DNA from: JAMZMI01 sp963848175
GTDB taxonomy: Bacteria > Bacteroidota > Bacteroidia > Cytophagales > Cyclobacteriaceae
Reading direction: 5' to 3'
DNA length: 64,000 nucleotides
Assembly: GCA_963848175.1 (NCBI GenBank)
Contig: CAWKCO010000007.1
Location: 186,001-250,000, forward strand
In this document: in pieces, positions 37,950 through 48,648 of the stretch
Numbering within the stretch: position 1 is the stretch's first letter
Layout: each line of letters starts with the position of its first letter
The notes under the pieces: generated by a model
Told to the model about the DNA's origin: nothing
The model's database searches: none
Seen by the model: only the letters and a program-made list of their open reading frames with translations
Made by a program: the position numbers and the translations under genes

Positions 37950-39191
37950 ATGGAAAAAAAGAAGCGGCTACATCTTTTTGAGGCTTTTGGGGTAGAGTTG
38001 GAGTACATGATAGTGGATCAGCAGACTTTGGATGTAAGGTCAGATGCGGATGTACTATTGCGAAATGCCGAGGGTGAAGTAGAGGGTGAGTTGGAGTTTG
38101 GTGACGTGGCATGGAGCAATGAGCTTGTGAGTCATGTTTTGGAAATAAAGTCCAATGGCCCAAATCCAGATCTAATCGGTTTATCGGATTCCTTTCATAA
38201 AAACGTCATTGATATCAATGAAAAACTAGAGAAAGTAGGTGCTAAGTTGTTATCAGGGGCTACTCACCCTTGGATGAATCCAGCTAAGGATACCAAACTT
38301 TGGGAGCATGATAGTCGTGAGATTTATGAAGCTTATGATCGGATTTTTAATTGCAAAGGTCACGGTTGGTCAAACTTGCAGAGTACTCATATCAACTTGC
38401 CATTTTATGATGATGAGGAGTTTTCTAAGCTCCATACAGCCATTCGACTGATATTGCCAATTATTCCAGCCTTGACAGCCTCTTCGCCAATAATGGGAGC
38501 TAAAAATACTGGCTACTACGATCGGCGTTTGTTTTATTATGAAACAAACCAAGCCAGCATGCCCATTCTCACAGGCAAGGTCATACCAGAGCGTATTTAC
38601 ACAAAACATGGCTATCAAAAATACATTTATGATAAAATAGCCGCTGCTATCAAACCTCATGACCCTGAGGGAATTCTAAATCCAATCTGGCTCAATTCAA
38701 GGGGAGCAATGGCTCGTTTTGATCGGGGGGCGATAGAGATTCGCATTATTGATATCCAAGAATGTGTAAAAGCAGATTTGGCTGTTGTAGCTTTAATAGT
38801 GCACTTGTTGAAGCTTTTAACGAAGGGTAAGTGGGTTTCATTTGACAGACAAAAGCAGTTTGAAACAGCTTCTCTTCATGAGATTTTCAAAAATAGTGTA
38901 AAAAAGGGATCGAAGGCCGTAGTTGAAAATACAGAGTATTTGGGTGCTTTTGGTATGGCTGAGCATGTTTCTGGTGGAGAAATGTGGAAGCTATTGATTG
39001 AAAAGGTTTGCAGTGAGTTTCCAAAGGAAATGGAATATTGGAAGAGTACTTTAGATTTAATGATTTCTAGTGGGACATTGGCAGAGCGATTGGTGGCGGC
39101 TGTTGGGGATGATTATTCGATAGAAAACCTTCGATTCGTTTATGATAGATTGGCTCAATGCCTTCAAAAAAATCAATTGTTTCTAGAATGA
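37950..39191 (+). CDS. GCS2-family carboxylate-amine ligase
   Basis: 413 residues. The gamma-glutamylcysteine synthetase type 2 pattern: FGVELEYMIVD near the N-terminus, QSTHINLPFYDDEEF, PILTASSPIMGAKN-like TASSPIMG, and RGAIEIRIIDIQE. Such YbdK-like enzymes ligate a gamma-carboxylate (often glutamate) to an amine. It starts 46 bp after the ATP-grasp gene and overlaps the next gene by 4 bp (ATGA). The substrate is not known; glutathione biosynthesis is unlikely, since no glutathione synthetase is present. Confidence 0.92.
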   Translation: MEKKKRLHLFEAFGVELEYMIVDQQTLDVRSDADVLLRNAEGEVEGELEFGDVAWSNELVSHVLEIKSNGPNPDLIGLSDSFHKNVIDINEKLEKVGAKLLSGATHPWMNPAKDTKLWEHDSREIYEAYDRIFNCKGHGWSNLQSTHINLPFYDDEEFSKLHTAIRLILPIIPALTASSPIMGAKNTGYYDRRLFYYETNQASMPILTGKVIPERIYTKHGYQKYIYDKIAAAIKPHDPEGILNPIWLNSRGAMARFDRGAIEIRIIDIQECVKADLAVVALIVHLLKLLTKGKWVSFDRQKQFETASLHEIFKNSVKKGSKAVVENTEYLGAFGMAEHVSGGEMWKLLIEKVCSEFPKEMEYWKSTLDLMISSGTLAERLVAAVGDDYSIENLRFVYDRLAQCLQKNQLFLE

Positions 39192-39874
39192 AAAAGCGAG
39201 TGTTGCTGATTACCTGCGAGCATGCGGGTAATCAGGTTCCTCCAACTTATAAGCCCTTATTTTCTGGTGGTCAGGAGGTGCTAGAAACGCATAGAGGCTG
39301 GGATTCTGGCGCTGTGGATGTGGCGCAAGCACTCGCAAAAGCGTTTGATCTACCTTGCTATTATTATGAAAATACGCGACTCCTTATCGAACTCAATCGG
39401 TCACTAGATCACCCTCAGCTATTTTCCGAATATTCAATGGTTCTAAATGATTTAGAAAAGCAGTATCTGATCGATACTTTTTACCTACCATATAGAAACC
39501 AAATGTCTACAAAGGTTGCCGAAGAAGTAGCTCAAGGTAGGCAGGTGGTGCATCTTTCAATTCATAGTTTTACTCCGATTTGGGATGGTGTTGAGCGAAA
39601 AGTAGAAATAGGATTATTATTTGATGAAGATAGAAAATTCGAAGGAAGTTTTTGTTCTGAAATGAAAGAGCAACTGTTGAAAACAATTGACTGTAATGTT
39701 TGTTTTAATGAGCCTTACTTGGGAAAAGATGATGGCTTTACTACCTATCTAAGAACCCAATATACTGATGAAAATTATTTGGGTTTGGAAATAGAGATAA
39801 GTCAAAAATATAACAATTCTGAGCAAATGTTGATAACTCAAGCGCTCGTTCACACACTAAAAGAACTGATTTAA
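39188..39874 (+). CDS. N-formylglutamate amidohydrolase family protein
   Basis: 228 residues from the ATG at 39188, which overlaps the GCS2 stop (ATGA). A longer frame from 39158 exists but is less likely. Motifs: LLITCEHAGNQVP, THRGWDSGA, YENTRLLIELNRS, HLSIHSFTP. This zinc hydrolase family removes N-formyl or other acyl groups from glutamate; here it is likely the trimming enzyme of the ligase cluster. No hut genes are present, so histidine degradation is not supported. Confidence 0.92.
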   Translation: MKKRVLLITCEHAGNQVPPTYKPLFSGGQEVLETHRGWDSGAVDVAQALAKAFDLPCYYYENTRLLIELNRSLDHPQLFSEYSMVLNDLEKQYLIDTFYLPYRNQMSTKVAEEVAQGRQVVHLSIHSFTPIWDGVERKVEIGLLFDEDRKFEGSFCSEMKEQLLKTIDCNVCFNEPYLGKDDGFTTYLRTQYTDENYLGLEIEISQKYNNSEQMLITQALVHTLKELI

Positions 39875-39965
39875 ACATCCTTTTTTCCGTTTCATTCCAT
39901 TCAGGGGGAAACGTACTTTTTCCATTTGCCTCTTAAAAGTATATTAGGGTTCAGGCTGATGGTAA

Positions 39966-42632
39966 ATGAAGGTGAATTTCAATTTTAAGAAAGCTACGAC
40001 AATTGTCGGAACATTGATTTTGTTGGTTTATGCCTTCATATCTCTGACGGCAACCAAGAGTCTTCATACCGCTAGTCAAGATAATGAAATATCTAAAGTT
40101 CAGGAGAATATACAAGCCCATAAACAGTACCTCCATGATCTTGTAGAAAGAGCCTTCGTTGAATCTCGGATTCTTAATCTTACTACTTCTCGTCTTAAGG
40201 CAAGTGGAGTTTCATCCAGAGCCACTATCAATGATTTTCTGAAGTCCAATCTTGAAAATAACCCAGAGTTCTTGGGCGTATGGATGGTGTGGGAGCCGAA
40301 TGCCTTTGATGGACAAGACGAGCAACATATCGGAGAATTAAGTAGCGATGAGACGGGGCGTTTTGTTCCATATTGGTATTGGAAAGGAGACTCAGTGGTC
40401 TTGGTTAGGTGTCTCTATTATGATGAGTCGGATTACTACCTCTTACCGAAACGAAATCATCGACCATATTTGTTAGATCCTTATGTTTACCCAGTAGATA
40501 GTGTAGATAGTCTATTACAAAGTGTGGTTATTCCAATCGTTATTGATGGAGTTTTTTTAGGAGTGGTAGGAGTAGATATTCGTCAAAACGAAATATATGA
40601 ACTCATCGCTAACTTGGCGGATATTTCTGGTGGGGAGGCTACCCTGCTCTCAGGAGACAATACTATTGTTATGTCATCTGGACAGCTAGCCATTAATAAG
40701 GATTTTTCCTACTTAGATAGTTTGAAATTGTCTGACCCAAATGAAATTCAAGTACTGGAATTGAACTCCGGTAGTTTTGAAGTTGAAAAATTTCAGTTTC
40801 TAACTTTGCTCGATATTGAAGAAAGTCAAGAGCCTTGGAAGTTGGTTTTAGATATTCCTAAACCAGTGCTAAACGGTAATTTCATGTCTGTTTGGTCAAA
40901 TTTATTGCTTCTGTCGGGTGTAAGCGCATTGTTTATTCTTTTGCTTATTGCGTATAATGTCTCTCAAAGCAAACAGCTGACATCAGAGAAGTTGATCATC
41001 GAGGATAAACTTTCTCAGGCAGATGCTACGCTCAGTTCTTATATAGAAGGAAACAGCTATACCGCAATCTTCTCAGTTGATAAAAACTATAAGTACACAG
41101 GTTTTAATTCCATTCATAGTAGCATTATGAGGGAATGGTTTGATTCTGATGTAAAGGTGGGCGAATATATGCTTGACTATTTTCCAGAATTTCTTCGCGA
41201 TAGTATTTTGGAAAGCTTCCAAAGAGCAATGAAAGGTGAGGCATACAATTTTACAAGCTTATATGAGGGGAAATACTACAATCAGTCATTCAATCCTATT
41301 TTTGATAAAAGGAGCAAGGTGATAGGAGTGTCTTCTTCGGTCTTGGAAGTGACGGAGCGGATTGAAGCGGAACAACAGCTAGAAGAGTATAGGGATAATT
41401 TAGAGAAGCTTGTCTCAAAAAGAACTCGTGAAATAACCAGGCAGAAGGAATTTTTTCAGAAGGTAATAGACAAAATTCCAGCAATGGTTTTTGTAAGGGA
41501 TAAAGAAGGCCGGTATGTACTCTTGAATAGACTTTCTGAAAACTTCTTCGATAGACCTATGGAGGAGATTCTTGGGAAAACCTTAGATGAAACTAACCAA
41601 AATCAAGATGAAATTCTCACTTTTAGATCAGAAGATGAAGCCGTCATTAATGAGGGAAAAACTTTTAGTATAGAAACTCAGAGAAAGCTTTCAGATGGTA
41701 AGACCAAATGGTTTTATTTCACAAAAACACGCATGTTCGTGGATGAAGAACCATTTATTTTAGGGGTACACGTGGATGTCACCCACATGAAGGAGTCTGA
41801 GTTTAGATTTAAGGCAGCCAATAAAGAACTTCAAGAAACATTGGATCACTTGAGGTCTACTCAAATGCGATTGATTGAATCTGAGAAGATGGCCTCAGTA
41901 GGTTTATTAACCGCTGGTTTGGCACACGAAATCAATAACCCTATCAACTATGTCGCGGGGAATGTCTTGCCCATTAGAAGGGATTTGCAGGAGTTGATCG
42001 ATTTAATCAAGTTGAAGTCTGAAAATTGGGAAAATAAGGAGGATCAACAGCTTTTGGAAAATCTGGATGAACTTTATCATGAACTTGATAGACTTTTGGA
42101 AGGAGTGAGCGAGGGTGCAGGTAGGGTGATAGGGTTGATCAGAGATTTAAGGTCTTTTTCGGACAACCGGCAGTCTGATATACGAGAGGATATTGATGTG
42201 AATGCATGTATTCATTCAACATTGAATCTTATTCGCTATCAACCTGAGAAATTTGTGGAATTTGAAACAGACTTAGGAGAGCTCTCTCATTTGGTAGGTA
42301 GCAGTTCTAAGTTAAAGCAGGTGCTACTGAATCTTTTGACAAATTCCTGCCAATCGATACACAAGGAGGGTGTTGTGAAAGTGAGTTCTCGACAAGAACA
42401 AGAGTACATATACGTGACCATATCAGATACCGGGACCGGGATTGATAACGAACATTTAGATAGAATTTTTGAACCGTTTTTCACAACCAAAATAGTAGGA
42501 GAGGGGACAGGACTAGGATTGGCAATTTCCAATAGTATTGTTCAGGAGTTTGGTGGTAAAATTCAAGTAAAACAAACCTCTGCTGAAGGAACAATTATTG
42601 AGATTTGTTTCCCAATCCCACTGAACCAATAA
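39966..42632 (+). CDS. Sensor histidine kinase with Cache and two PAS domains
   Basis: 888 residues. Membrane helix 1 at about 12-30, a periplasmic double-Cache ligand-binding region (NPEFLGVWMVWEPNAFDG), membrane helix 2 at about 308-330, PAS domains at about 350-460 and 490-605, and a coiled-coil, then HisKA with LTAGLAHEINNPINYV (phospho-His about 652) and HATPase (LLNLLTNSCQSI, DTGTGID, FFTTK, GTGLGLAIS). It should sense a small extracellular ligand and phosphorylate a separate regulator. No receiver directly follows. It is the first kinase of a signalling stretch of three. Confidence 0.94.
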   Translation: MKVNFNFKKATTIVGTLILLVYAFISLTATKSLHTASQDNEISKVQENIQAHKQYLHDLVERAFVESRILNLTTSRLKASGVSSRATINDFLKSNLENNPEFLGVWMVWEPNAFDGQDEQHIGELSSDETGRFVPYWYWKGDSVVLVRCLYYDESDYYLLPKRNHRPYLLDPYVYPVDSVDSLLQSVVIPIVIDGVFLGVVGVDIRQNEIYELIANLADISGGEATLLSGDNTIVMSSGQLAINKDFSYLDSLKLSDPNEIQVLELNSGSFEVEKFQFLTLLDIEESQEPWKLVLDIPKPVLNGNFMSVWSNLLLLSGVSALFILLLIAYNVSQSKQLTSEKLIIEDKLSQADATLSSYIEGNSYTAIFSVDKNYKYTGFNSIHSSIMREWFDSDVKVGEYMLDYFPEFLRDSILESFQRAMKGEAYNFTSLYEGKYYNQSFNPIFDKRSKVIGVSSSVLEVTERIEAEQQLEEYRDNLEKLVSKRTREITRQKEFFQKVIDKIPAMVFVRDKEGRYVLLNRLSENFFDRPMEEILGKTLDETNQNQDEILTFRSEDEAVINEGKTFSIETQRKLSDGKTKWFYFTKTRMFVDEEPFILGVHVDVTHMKESEFRFKAANKELQETLDHLRSTQMRLIESEKMASVGLLTAGLAHEINNPINYVAGNVLPIRRDLQELIDLIKLKSENWENKEDQQLLENLDELYHELDRLLEGVSEGAGRVIGLIRDLRSFSDNRQSDIREDIDVNACIHSTLNLIRYQPEKFVEFETDLGELSHLVGSSSKLKQVLLNLLTNSCQSIHKEGVVKVSSRQEQEYIYVTISDTGTGIDNEHLDRIFEPFFTTKIVGEGTGLGLAISNSIVQEFGGKIQVKQTSAEGTIIEICFPIPLNQ

Positions 42633-42724
42633 TATTACAGGTTGGTGGCTTAATATTCCAGTTCACGTGAAGTGTTTAGTTTAAATGATTTTAGATGAAC
42701 ATATTTGATTAATACACTTGAAAT

Positions 42725-43165
42725 ATGATTTTGAATTCACATCGCATTAATGAACAGTTTGGATTGGCCAAGTGCTATTTAGGCAATGTGGTTATGTCCG
42801 ATAGTGATGTAGTACTTGCTGAAAGCGTAGGTATCGAACGTCTCAATGATTTAGTCGTGAAGGTGTCTTTTCACCTTTCTAGTGAAAAATTTGTTTTTCG
42901 TGCTGTTGTCAAGGAGCAAGATGAAGGAGCTTTGATGTTGATACAAAAGCGAGTGACAAAAGAATATATTCTCAATGGTCAAACTGGGTTTTTATATAAT
43001 AATAAGAGTGTTCACGGAGGTTATCTAACCGATTTAGATTCTTTTTATTTCCACTTAAAAATTCAGTTTTTTGATGGTAAGTATAGGGAAGTTTATTTTT
43101 TAGGTAAAGACGAGCAAAAGGAGAGATTGAGTTTTGTTAATCATGATTTTAAACTTCAAGCATAG
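42725..43165 (+). CDS. Hypothetical protein next to the Cache kinase
   Basis: 146 residues, soluble, no recognised family. Beta-rich with VKVSFHLSSEKFVFRAVV and a YILNGQTGFLYNN segment. It starts 92 bp after the Cache kinase and is convergent with the alpha/beta hydrolase. It may be a small effector or adaptor for the kinase, but this is guesswork from position. Confidence 0.6.
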   Translation: MILNSHRINEQFGLAKCYLGNVVMSDSDVVLAESVGIERLNDLVVKVSFHLSSEKFVFRAVVKEQDEGALMLIQKRVTKEYILNGQTGFLYNNKSVHGGYLTDLDSFYFHLKIQFFDGKYREVYFLGKDEQKERLSFVNHDFKLQA

Positions 43166-43196
43166 TAAGAGCTGATTCAACCAGTGAAAACAACCA

Positions 43197-44030
43197 CTAT
43201 TTAGTGGCTTTCGTTTTTATCCAATTCTTCACATGAACATAGACCTTTTCTTTTCCTAAGTCATTGTGGGGCTCATGAAATACACCATCAAGTGAGAGCC
43301 ATTCCATCAAGCTGTTTTTACTGGCAAACTCCTTTGTTGAATGATAATCTACGATTGTATCTGCATCGCCATGATACACTAAACCTGGAATTTTTATTTT
43401 TGAGACATTCTTGATAATATTTTCAGCAGCCTGTGTAACCACATGAAATAATCTCGCAGAGATTTTGTTGTGCACCAAAGTGTCCGCATGATGGGCTTCA
43501 ATTATTTTCGGGTCACGACTAAGCGCATCAATGTTTAAATCATTGTCTTCGCTATAAGATGGCCAAATTCTGTTCATCACCTTGCCTAATTTTAGTTTTA
43601 TAGGATTTGGTTCGAAAGCCAGTTTGAGCCATGGGGAAGAAAGTATAAAACCAGAAATTTCCTTGGACATGTTTTCAATAACCCAACTCGCCACCAAGTT
43701 GCCTCCCATAGAGTGCCCCATGATAAATAGTGGAACGTTATTGTAATCGGCTCTGGCAGTTTTTAGTAGTTCCTCTATTTCAGCTAATAGAAGTCCATAC
43801 GAAGGGCTGTGCCCTCTTTTGCCATACGAATGCCCATGCCCTCTTAGGTCCATAGCCAAAACAGCTATTTGGTGGGAGCAGAGAAATTGAGCTAAATCTT
43901 CGTATCTGCCGCTGTGTTCGCCATGACCGTGAATAATACAAATTACCTGTTCGGGCTCAGAGGGATACCAGTGATGATAAAAAAGCTTTTCTCCATTTTG
44001 ACTAATAAGAAAATCCGTTTCAGTATTCAT
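43197..44030 (-). CDS. Alpha/beta hydrolase, monoacylglycerol lipase-like
   Basis: 277 residues. Serine hydrolase fold with oxyanion HGHGEHSGRY, nucleophile elbow FIMGHSMGGNLV (Ser about 106), acid residue in YHGDADTIVDY and catalytic His in GVFHEPHND. This is the layout of serine aminopeptidase/monoacylglycerol-lipase-like enzymes. No signal peptide. Divergent from the patatin-type lipase gene, with 60 bp between starts: both may act on membrane lipids. Confidence 0.9.
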   Translation of the reverse strand: MNTETDFLISQNGEKLFYHHWYPSEPEQVICIIHGHGEHSGRYEDLAQFLCSHQIAVLAMDLRGHGHSYGKRGHSPSYGLLLAEIEELLKTARADYNNVPLFIMGHSMGGNLVASWVIENMSKEISGFILSSPWLKLAFEPNPIKLKLGKVMNRIWPSYSEDNDLNIDALSRDPKIIEAHHADTLVHNKISARLFHVVTQAAENIIKNVSKIKIPGLVYHGDADTIVDYHSTKEFASKNSLMEWLSLDGVFHEPHNDLGKEKVYVHVKNWIKTKATK

Positions 44031-44090
44031 TTACTTGTGTTTGTGTCTAAATTATATAAATTATTCCGTACAAAAGATGAACACCCAACT

Positions 44091-46374
44091 ATGTCCATAG
44101 TATTTCAAAAAGTACTGTATTCTTTTCCTGTGCAATTGCTTTTTGTTCAGATTAGGCGAAACCCTGCTCTTGTCTCCGTATGGGTTTTCCTCATCACATT
44201 ATTCAGTGGAGGAGTAGGGAAAATTTATGGAGTACCTTATTTATTTCTTGATCCAGAATACCTCAATAAAGTGAATGGGCTAAGCTTTTTTCTCATGGGT
44301 CTTTCCTTTGGGTGTTTCATTATGTCTTATCACATCACTTGTTATATTCTGGATGGCCATCGATTTTCTTTCGTTGGGATTCTAGAAAAACCCTTTGCCA
44401 AGTTTGCCCTAAATAATAGTCTCTTGCCCATTATCACCATCTTGTTGTACTTGTTGATGATTATTCGTTTTCAACTCAATAATGAATTTACTTCCTTGTC
44501 TCAGTTGATTGTCAACGTTATAGGCTTTGTTTTGGGGCTAAGTGCAATGGTCTCGTTTTTCTATTTTTATTTCAAATGGACAAATAAGGATATTTTCAAG
44601 TTTTTGTCGGGAAGTGTGGATAAGCGACTAATGAAATCTGGAATTAGTCGAGAACGCGTTTTGAGTAGGTACAAAGAGTCCCGTAAATCGAAATATGTAG
44701 TTTGGAGCTACCTCGATTTCAAGCTTAGGATACGATCCTGTAAAAATCTAGATGATTTTTATGACAAAAAAGCCTTACTCAAGGTGTTCGATCAAAACCA
44801 CTTGAATTCTGTGATTTTGGAGGTTGGAATCATTGCAATCGTTTTCCTTCTCGGATCTTTCATGGAGTATCCGCCGTTTCAGATTCCTGCAGGATCCAGC
44901 GCTTTGTTGATGCTGTCCATATTGGTGATGTTTATCGGAGCGGTATCTTATTGGTTTAAGGCATGGGGCTTTGCTTTTGCGCTGGGGCTTATTCTTTTTT
45001 TCAATTTGATGATGAAAACCGGTGGAATGAAAGGATTGTATGAGGTGAGAGGATTGGAATACTTTGGCGAAAAATCAGAGTATAGCCTATCACGACTTTA
45101 TCAAATGCATAGCAATGATCAAGTAGCGGAGGATCACGATTTGGCCATTTCCGTATTGAATAATTGGAAGCTGAAACAGAATGCAGAAAAACCCAAAATG
45201 GTTTTTTTGTGCGTGAGTGGAGGCGGACAGAGGGCGGCACTATGGACGGTAAATGCCTTGCAAAAAGTAAATTCTGAGCTGGGTGAAAACGTGATGGACA
45301 AAGTCTTTATGATAACAGGTGCTTCAGGGGGCATGATTGGCGCATCTTATTTTAGAGAGGTGAGCTATCAAGACTCTGTCAACCGCCATTCTGATGAAAT
45401 GCAACTATCCAACATGGGTAAGGATAATTTGAATGCCATTATCTATACTTTGATGGTCAATGATGCATTTTTTAGGGTTCGAGAAGTCGAATATAGCGGC
45501 CGAAAACATACCAAAGATAGAGGATATATATTTGAAGAAAACCTTCACCGAAATCTTGGAGGAGTGTTTAGAACTAGAATGTCTGATTATGCAGAGGACG
45601 AGTTGGAAGCCAAGATGCCATTGCTAGTGCTTTCTCCTGTAGTAGCCAATGATGGTCGAAAAATGTATATATCCAATTTGCCAATGACTTTCATGAATGT
45701 GAGCATGAGCGAAAAGGATAGTATACCAGCGAAAAGTTTGACTCAAGATGTGTGGGGGGTAGATTTTTTTAGGTTGTTTGAGGAGCAAGGGGGAGAAGAT
45801 CTTAATTTCCTTTCGGCACTAAGGATGTCAGCTTCTTTTCCTTATATCACTCCTACTATTAATTTGCCAAGTGAAGCCACAAATTGAAATGATGGATGCA
45901 GGCATTGCTGATAATTTTGGGGTGTCAGATGCTGTCCGATTCATTGGAGTATTTGAGGATTGGATCGTGCAAAACACCTCAGGAGTAGCGCTTCTAGTCG
46001 TACGGGATACACGTAAATATGCACCAGTTGAGCGTCAGAGCGTTCCCAGTTTGTTTGATCGCATGACCTATCCTATTTCGAGTGTATACAACAATTTGGG
46101 TAATATTCAAGATATCAACAATGATAGTAAAATTGATGAGTTGAGGAAGCATTTTCCTTTGCCCTTTGAAGTTATAGCACTCGAATACAATACTTATTCT
46201 AATATAGATAAGGACTATTTGGTAGAGGCAAATGAGCTAGAAAGAAAACGCGTGGAGCGTGCCGCATTGAGTTGGCATTTGACTACCAAAGAAAAGCAGA
46301 ATATTATAGATAATATTCACTATCATGATAATCAGCGATCGCTGGAGAATCTCAGGCATTTTCTAAGTAATTAG
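44091..46374 (+). pseudogene. Membrane-anchored patatin-like phospholipase, one frameshift
   Basis: Start at 44091 chosen because the longer frame overlaps the divergent hydrolase gene. The N-terminal half has about six membrane helices; the patatin core has CVSGGGQRAALW (oxyanion) and TGASGGMIGASYF (GxSxG serine). The frame breaks at about 45874 after INLPSE; deleting one A gives LPSEPQIEMMDAGIADNFGV, supplying the catalytic Asp (DAG), and continues to 46374. About 760 residues in total. A lipid acyl hydrolase; paired divergently with an alpha/beta hydrolase. Confidence 0.85.
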
Positions 46375-47081
46375 CTTATTGCTTAAAAAGAGGATTTGAT
46401 TTTTTGATACCACCTCGACGGCCGAGTAAATTTCATTTCTATTGGATATTCTCGAACTGGTCTTTATTTGGGGCATCTCGAAAACGCATTTTTGGATGAA
46501 TCGAAAAAGCTCGTTTGCTTTTTCTTTCTCGCCCCGACTGCCGACAGGCTGGGAGCTAAGAAATTTCTCTATTCTAAGTTTTTCGAGATGCCCTATACTG
46601 ATTTCCCAAGACATCTGTGACAATAAACTGTTTGCAACCACAAATCCCAAATCTTCCGGATCCTTGGTCAAAGATCAAACGGGAAAAGTATCTGAACATC
46701 TACATTTAATACCGCTATGTCTTTTACTGTAACAATCATTTTATGGCACTCATTGTCTTACAGAAGTTGCAGTGAACCTATTCGTAAACTCTGAATTTTT
46801 CAAGTGCTAAAAGGTAGAAATGGGTAGGTATGGAATATCAAAAATGCCCAAAGAAGAAGTGTGAAAGTTAAATTTTAAAATAAATGACGGATAGTTCCTT
46901 GTGGAGTTTTTGCGCTTTTCTAGGCTTGGATGTGTAATTTCATCCCCCTATACGGTTTACAAGTGGTCTACATCACCAGGTTGAGATGTTTTTTATAATA
47001 TAATGACTGTAGATTTCCTATTCGAAATTTTCAAGTCAATCTGAGCCAAACAAAGTTTGATTTGTCAACATTGAATAAGAA
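46375..47081. other. Intergenic region with inverted-repeat element
   Basis: 707 bp between the patatin gene and the next kinase gene with no convincing gene. Perfect 14-base inverted repeats GGGCATCTCGAAAA (46471-46484) and TTTTCGAGATGCCC (46580-46593) flank a 95-bp core. A 102-codon minus-strand frame (46363-46671) spans the element and overlaps the patatin end; it looks more like an artefact of a structured repeat than a gene. The remaining 400 bp up to the kinase are AT-rich and should hold its promoter. Confidence 0.6.
46471..46593. repeat. Candidate MITE-like or REP-like inverted-repeat element
   Basis: 123 bp bounded by perfect 14-base terminal inverted repeats, with a GC-rich palindromic-like centre (CCGACTGCCGACAGGCTGGG near 46534-46553). 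No other copy in the window. Fits a small non-autonomous mobile element, a REP-type intergenic repeat or a structured RNA. Confidence 0.45.
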
Positions 47082-48523
47082 ATGAAAAAAGCGAAGTACC
47101 TAGCAGTAGAGAAGATCAAACAAGATATTACCAATAAAGCGTTAGTTTTTGGGACAATAGCTGGTCTAATCATTTACTTATTGGATTTGGGAAAGTCCTT
47201 TGAGAAAGGTTTTCAATACTCTCTGATCAGTGATGCCGTAGTTATATTAGTCTTAATTTGGGTGACTTATAGAAGAAAGCTTATCTCACTTGAGATTAAA
47301 TCTTATATAATTCTGATTGTCATTTTCATTTTGGTAATTATTGATATTTACGAAATAGGCATTCTGTCGGCTAATAAAATTTTAGTTATTCTGATCCCTT
47401 TCTTTTCCATTTTCTCGCTTTCCAACAGAGCTACTATAGTATTCAGTTGTTTAGTGTTTATTGCCATAATCACACTCGCTACACTTCAAATCAATGGCGT
47501 ATTATCCTACACAATATCAGAAAATATAGATGGCATAGCTTGGGCTATCGATATTTTAATGATAGGAGTGGTGGCGATGATTGTGTTAAGTATTTTCACC
47601 AAATTCAATGGGACTTATGAAGAAATGATTTTCGATTTAATTGAAGGTCAGGAAAAAATAAGACAAAATGAAAGGCGATTGAGAGAATACAAGGATCAAC
47701 TAGAAAATTTAGTGAGTGCACGCACAGCGGAGTTGGAGGAAACGAATGAATTACTAGTGAAGCAAACCAAAGAACTCACAGAAAGTGTAAGGAAGTTGAA
47801 TGAAACGCGTGATCAATTGGTTCAATCTGAAAAATTAGCCTCTGTCGGACTTTTGGCCTCAGGGATAGCACATGAGCTAAATAACCCGTTGAATTTTATC
47901 AGAGGAGGAATCGCCAGGATACAACATTACCTAAGAGATGAGCTGGAATCCCAACACCTTAAACAGCTAGAAGCAGTGATGGGAGATGTGAATGGAGGCA
48001 TTGACCGAGCCTCTAGTATTGTCAAGAGTCTGAATCAATATGGACACGCCCGAGAGAGCATGGTGGATATGTGCAATCTCAATGTAATAGTCGAAAATTG
48101 TGTGATAATGCTAAGCGGAGAGTTTAAGGAACACCAGCGACTAGAAAGATATTTAGCTTCTAATTTACCAGATATTCGAGGGAATAATGGGAAAGTTGCA
48201 TCAAGTAATTCTGAACGTGTTGTCTAATAGCCTTCATGCCATATCTCAAACAGGTTTAATAAAAATTAGCTCACGAGTGGAGCAAAATAAGTGTGGTGCT
48301 TCAGATTTTGGATGATGGCGTAGGTATACCAGCGGAGTTTTTATCTCGTATTTCTGATCCATTCTTCACTACGAAGAATCCTGGAGAAGGAACTGGGCTT
48401 GGTCTTTATATAAGTTTCACAATTGTCAAAGAGCATGGGGGTGCTATTGCATACAGGTCATACCTTGATAAGGGCACATCCGTGGAGATAACGTTACCAA
48501 TAACCAAAGAAGATTTTAGTTGA
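47082..48523 (+). pseudogene. Membrane sensor histidine kinase, two frameshifts
   Basis: Residues 1-190 form about six membrane helices, then a coiled coil, HisKA with LLASGIAHELNNPLNFI, and the start of HATPase. The frame ends in nonsense after DIRGNNGK; a second frame (from about 48195) continues KLHQVILNVLSNSLHAISQ and a third (from 48293) gives VVLQILDDGVGIPAEFL, FFTTKNPGEGTGLGLYISF. Removing one A at 48192-48194 and one T near 48291 gives a continuous kinase of about 480 residues. Followed after 126 bp by a lone receiver. Confidence 0.85.
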
Positions 48524-48648
48524 CTCATAGTGCAGGGTATGCACATGTGATCTGGTTATTTATAGTTTTAATGCATTTGATAGTCGAATTTTTTATTCAT
48601 CAAAAACCGATTTGTGTTAACTTCATTGAATATTCTAAATTTGTTGAC

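Noticed and set aside
43914..44090. Longer start of the patatin gene
   Set aside because: It lies inside the divergent alpha/beta hydrolase gene and has no membrane or family features.
46363..46671. 102-codon minus-strand frame in the inverted-repeat gap
   Set aside because: It overlaps the patatin gene end, has no start signal, and its sequence is explained by the repeat element.
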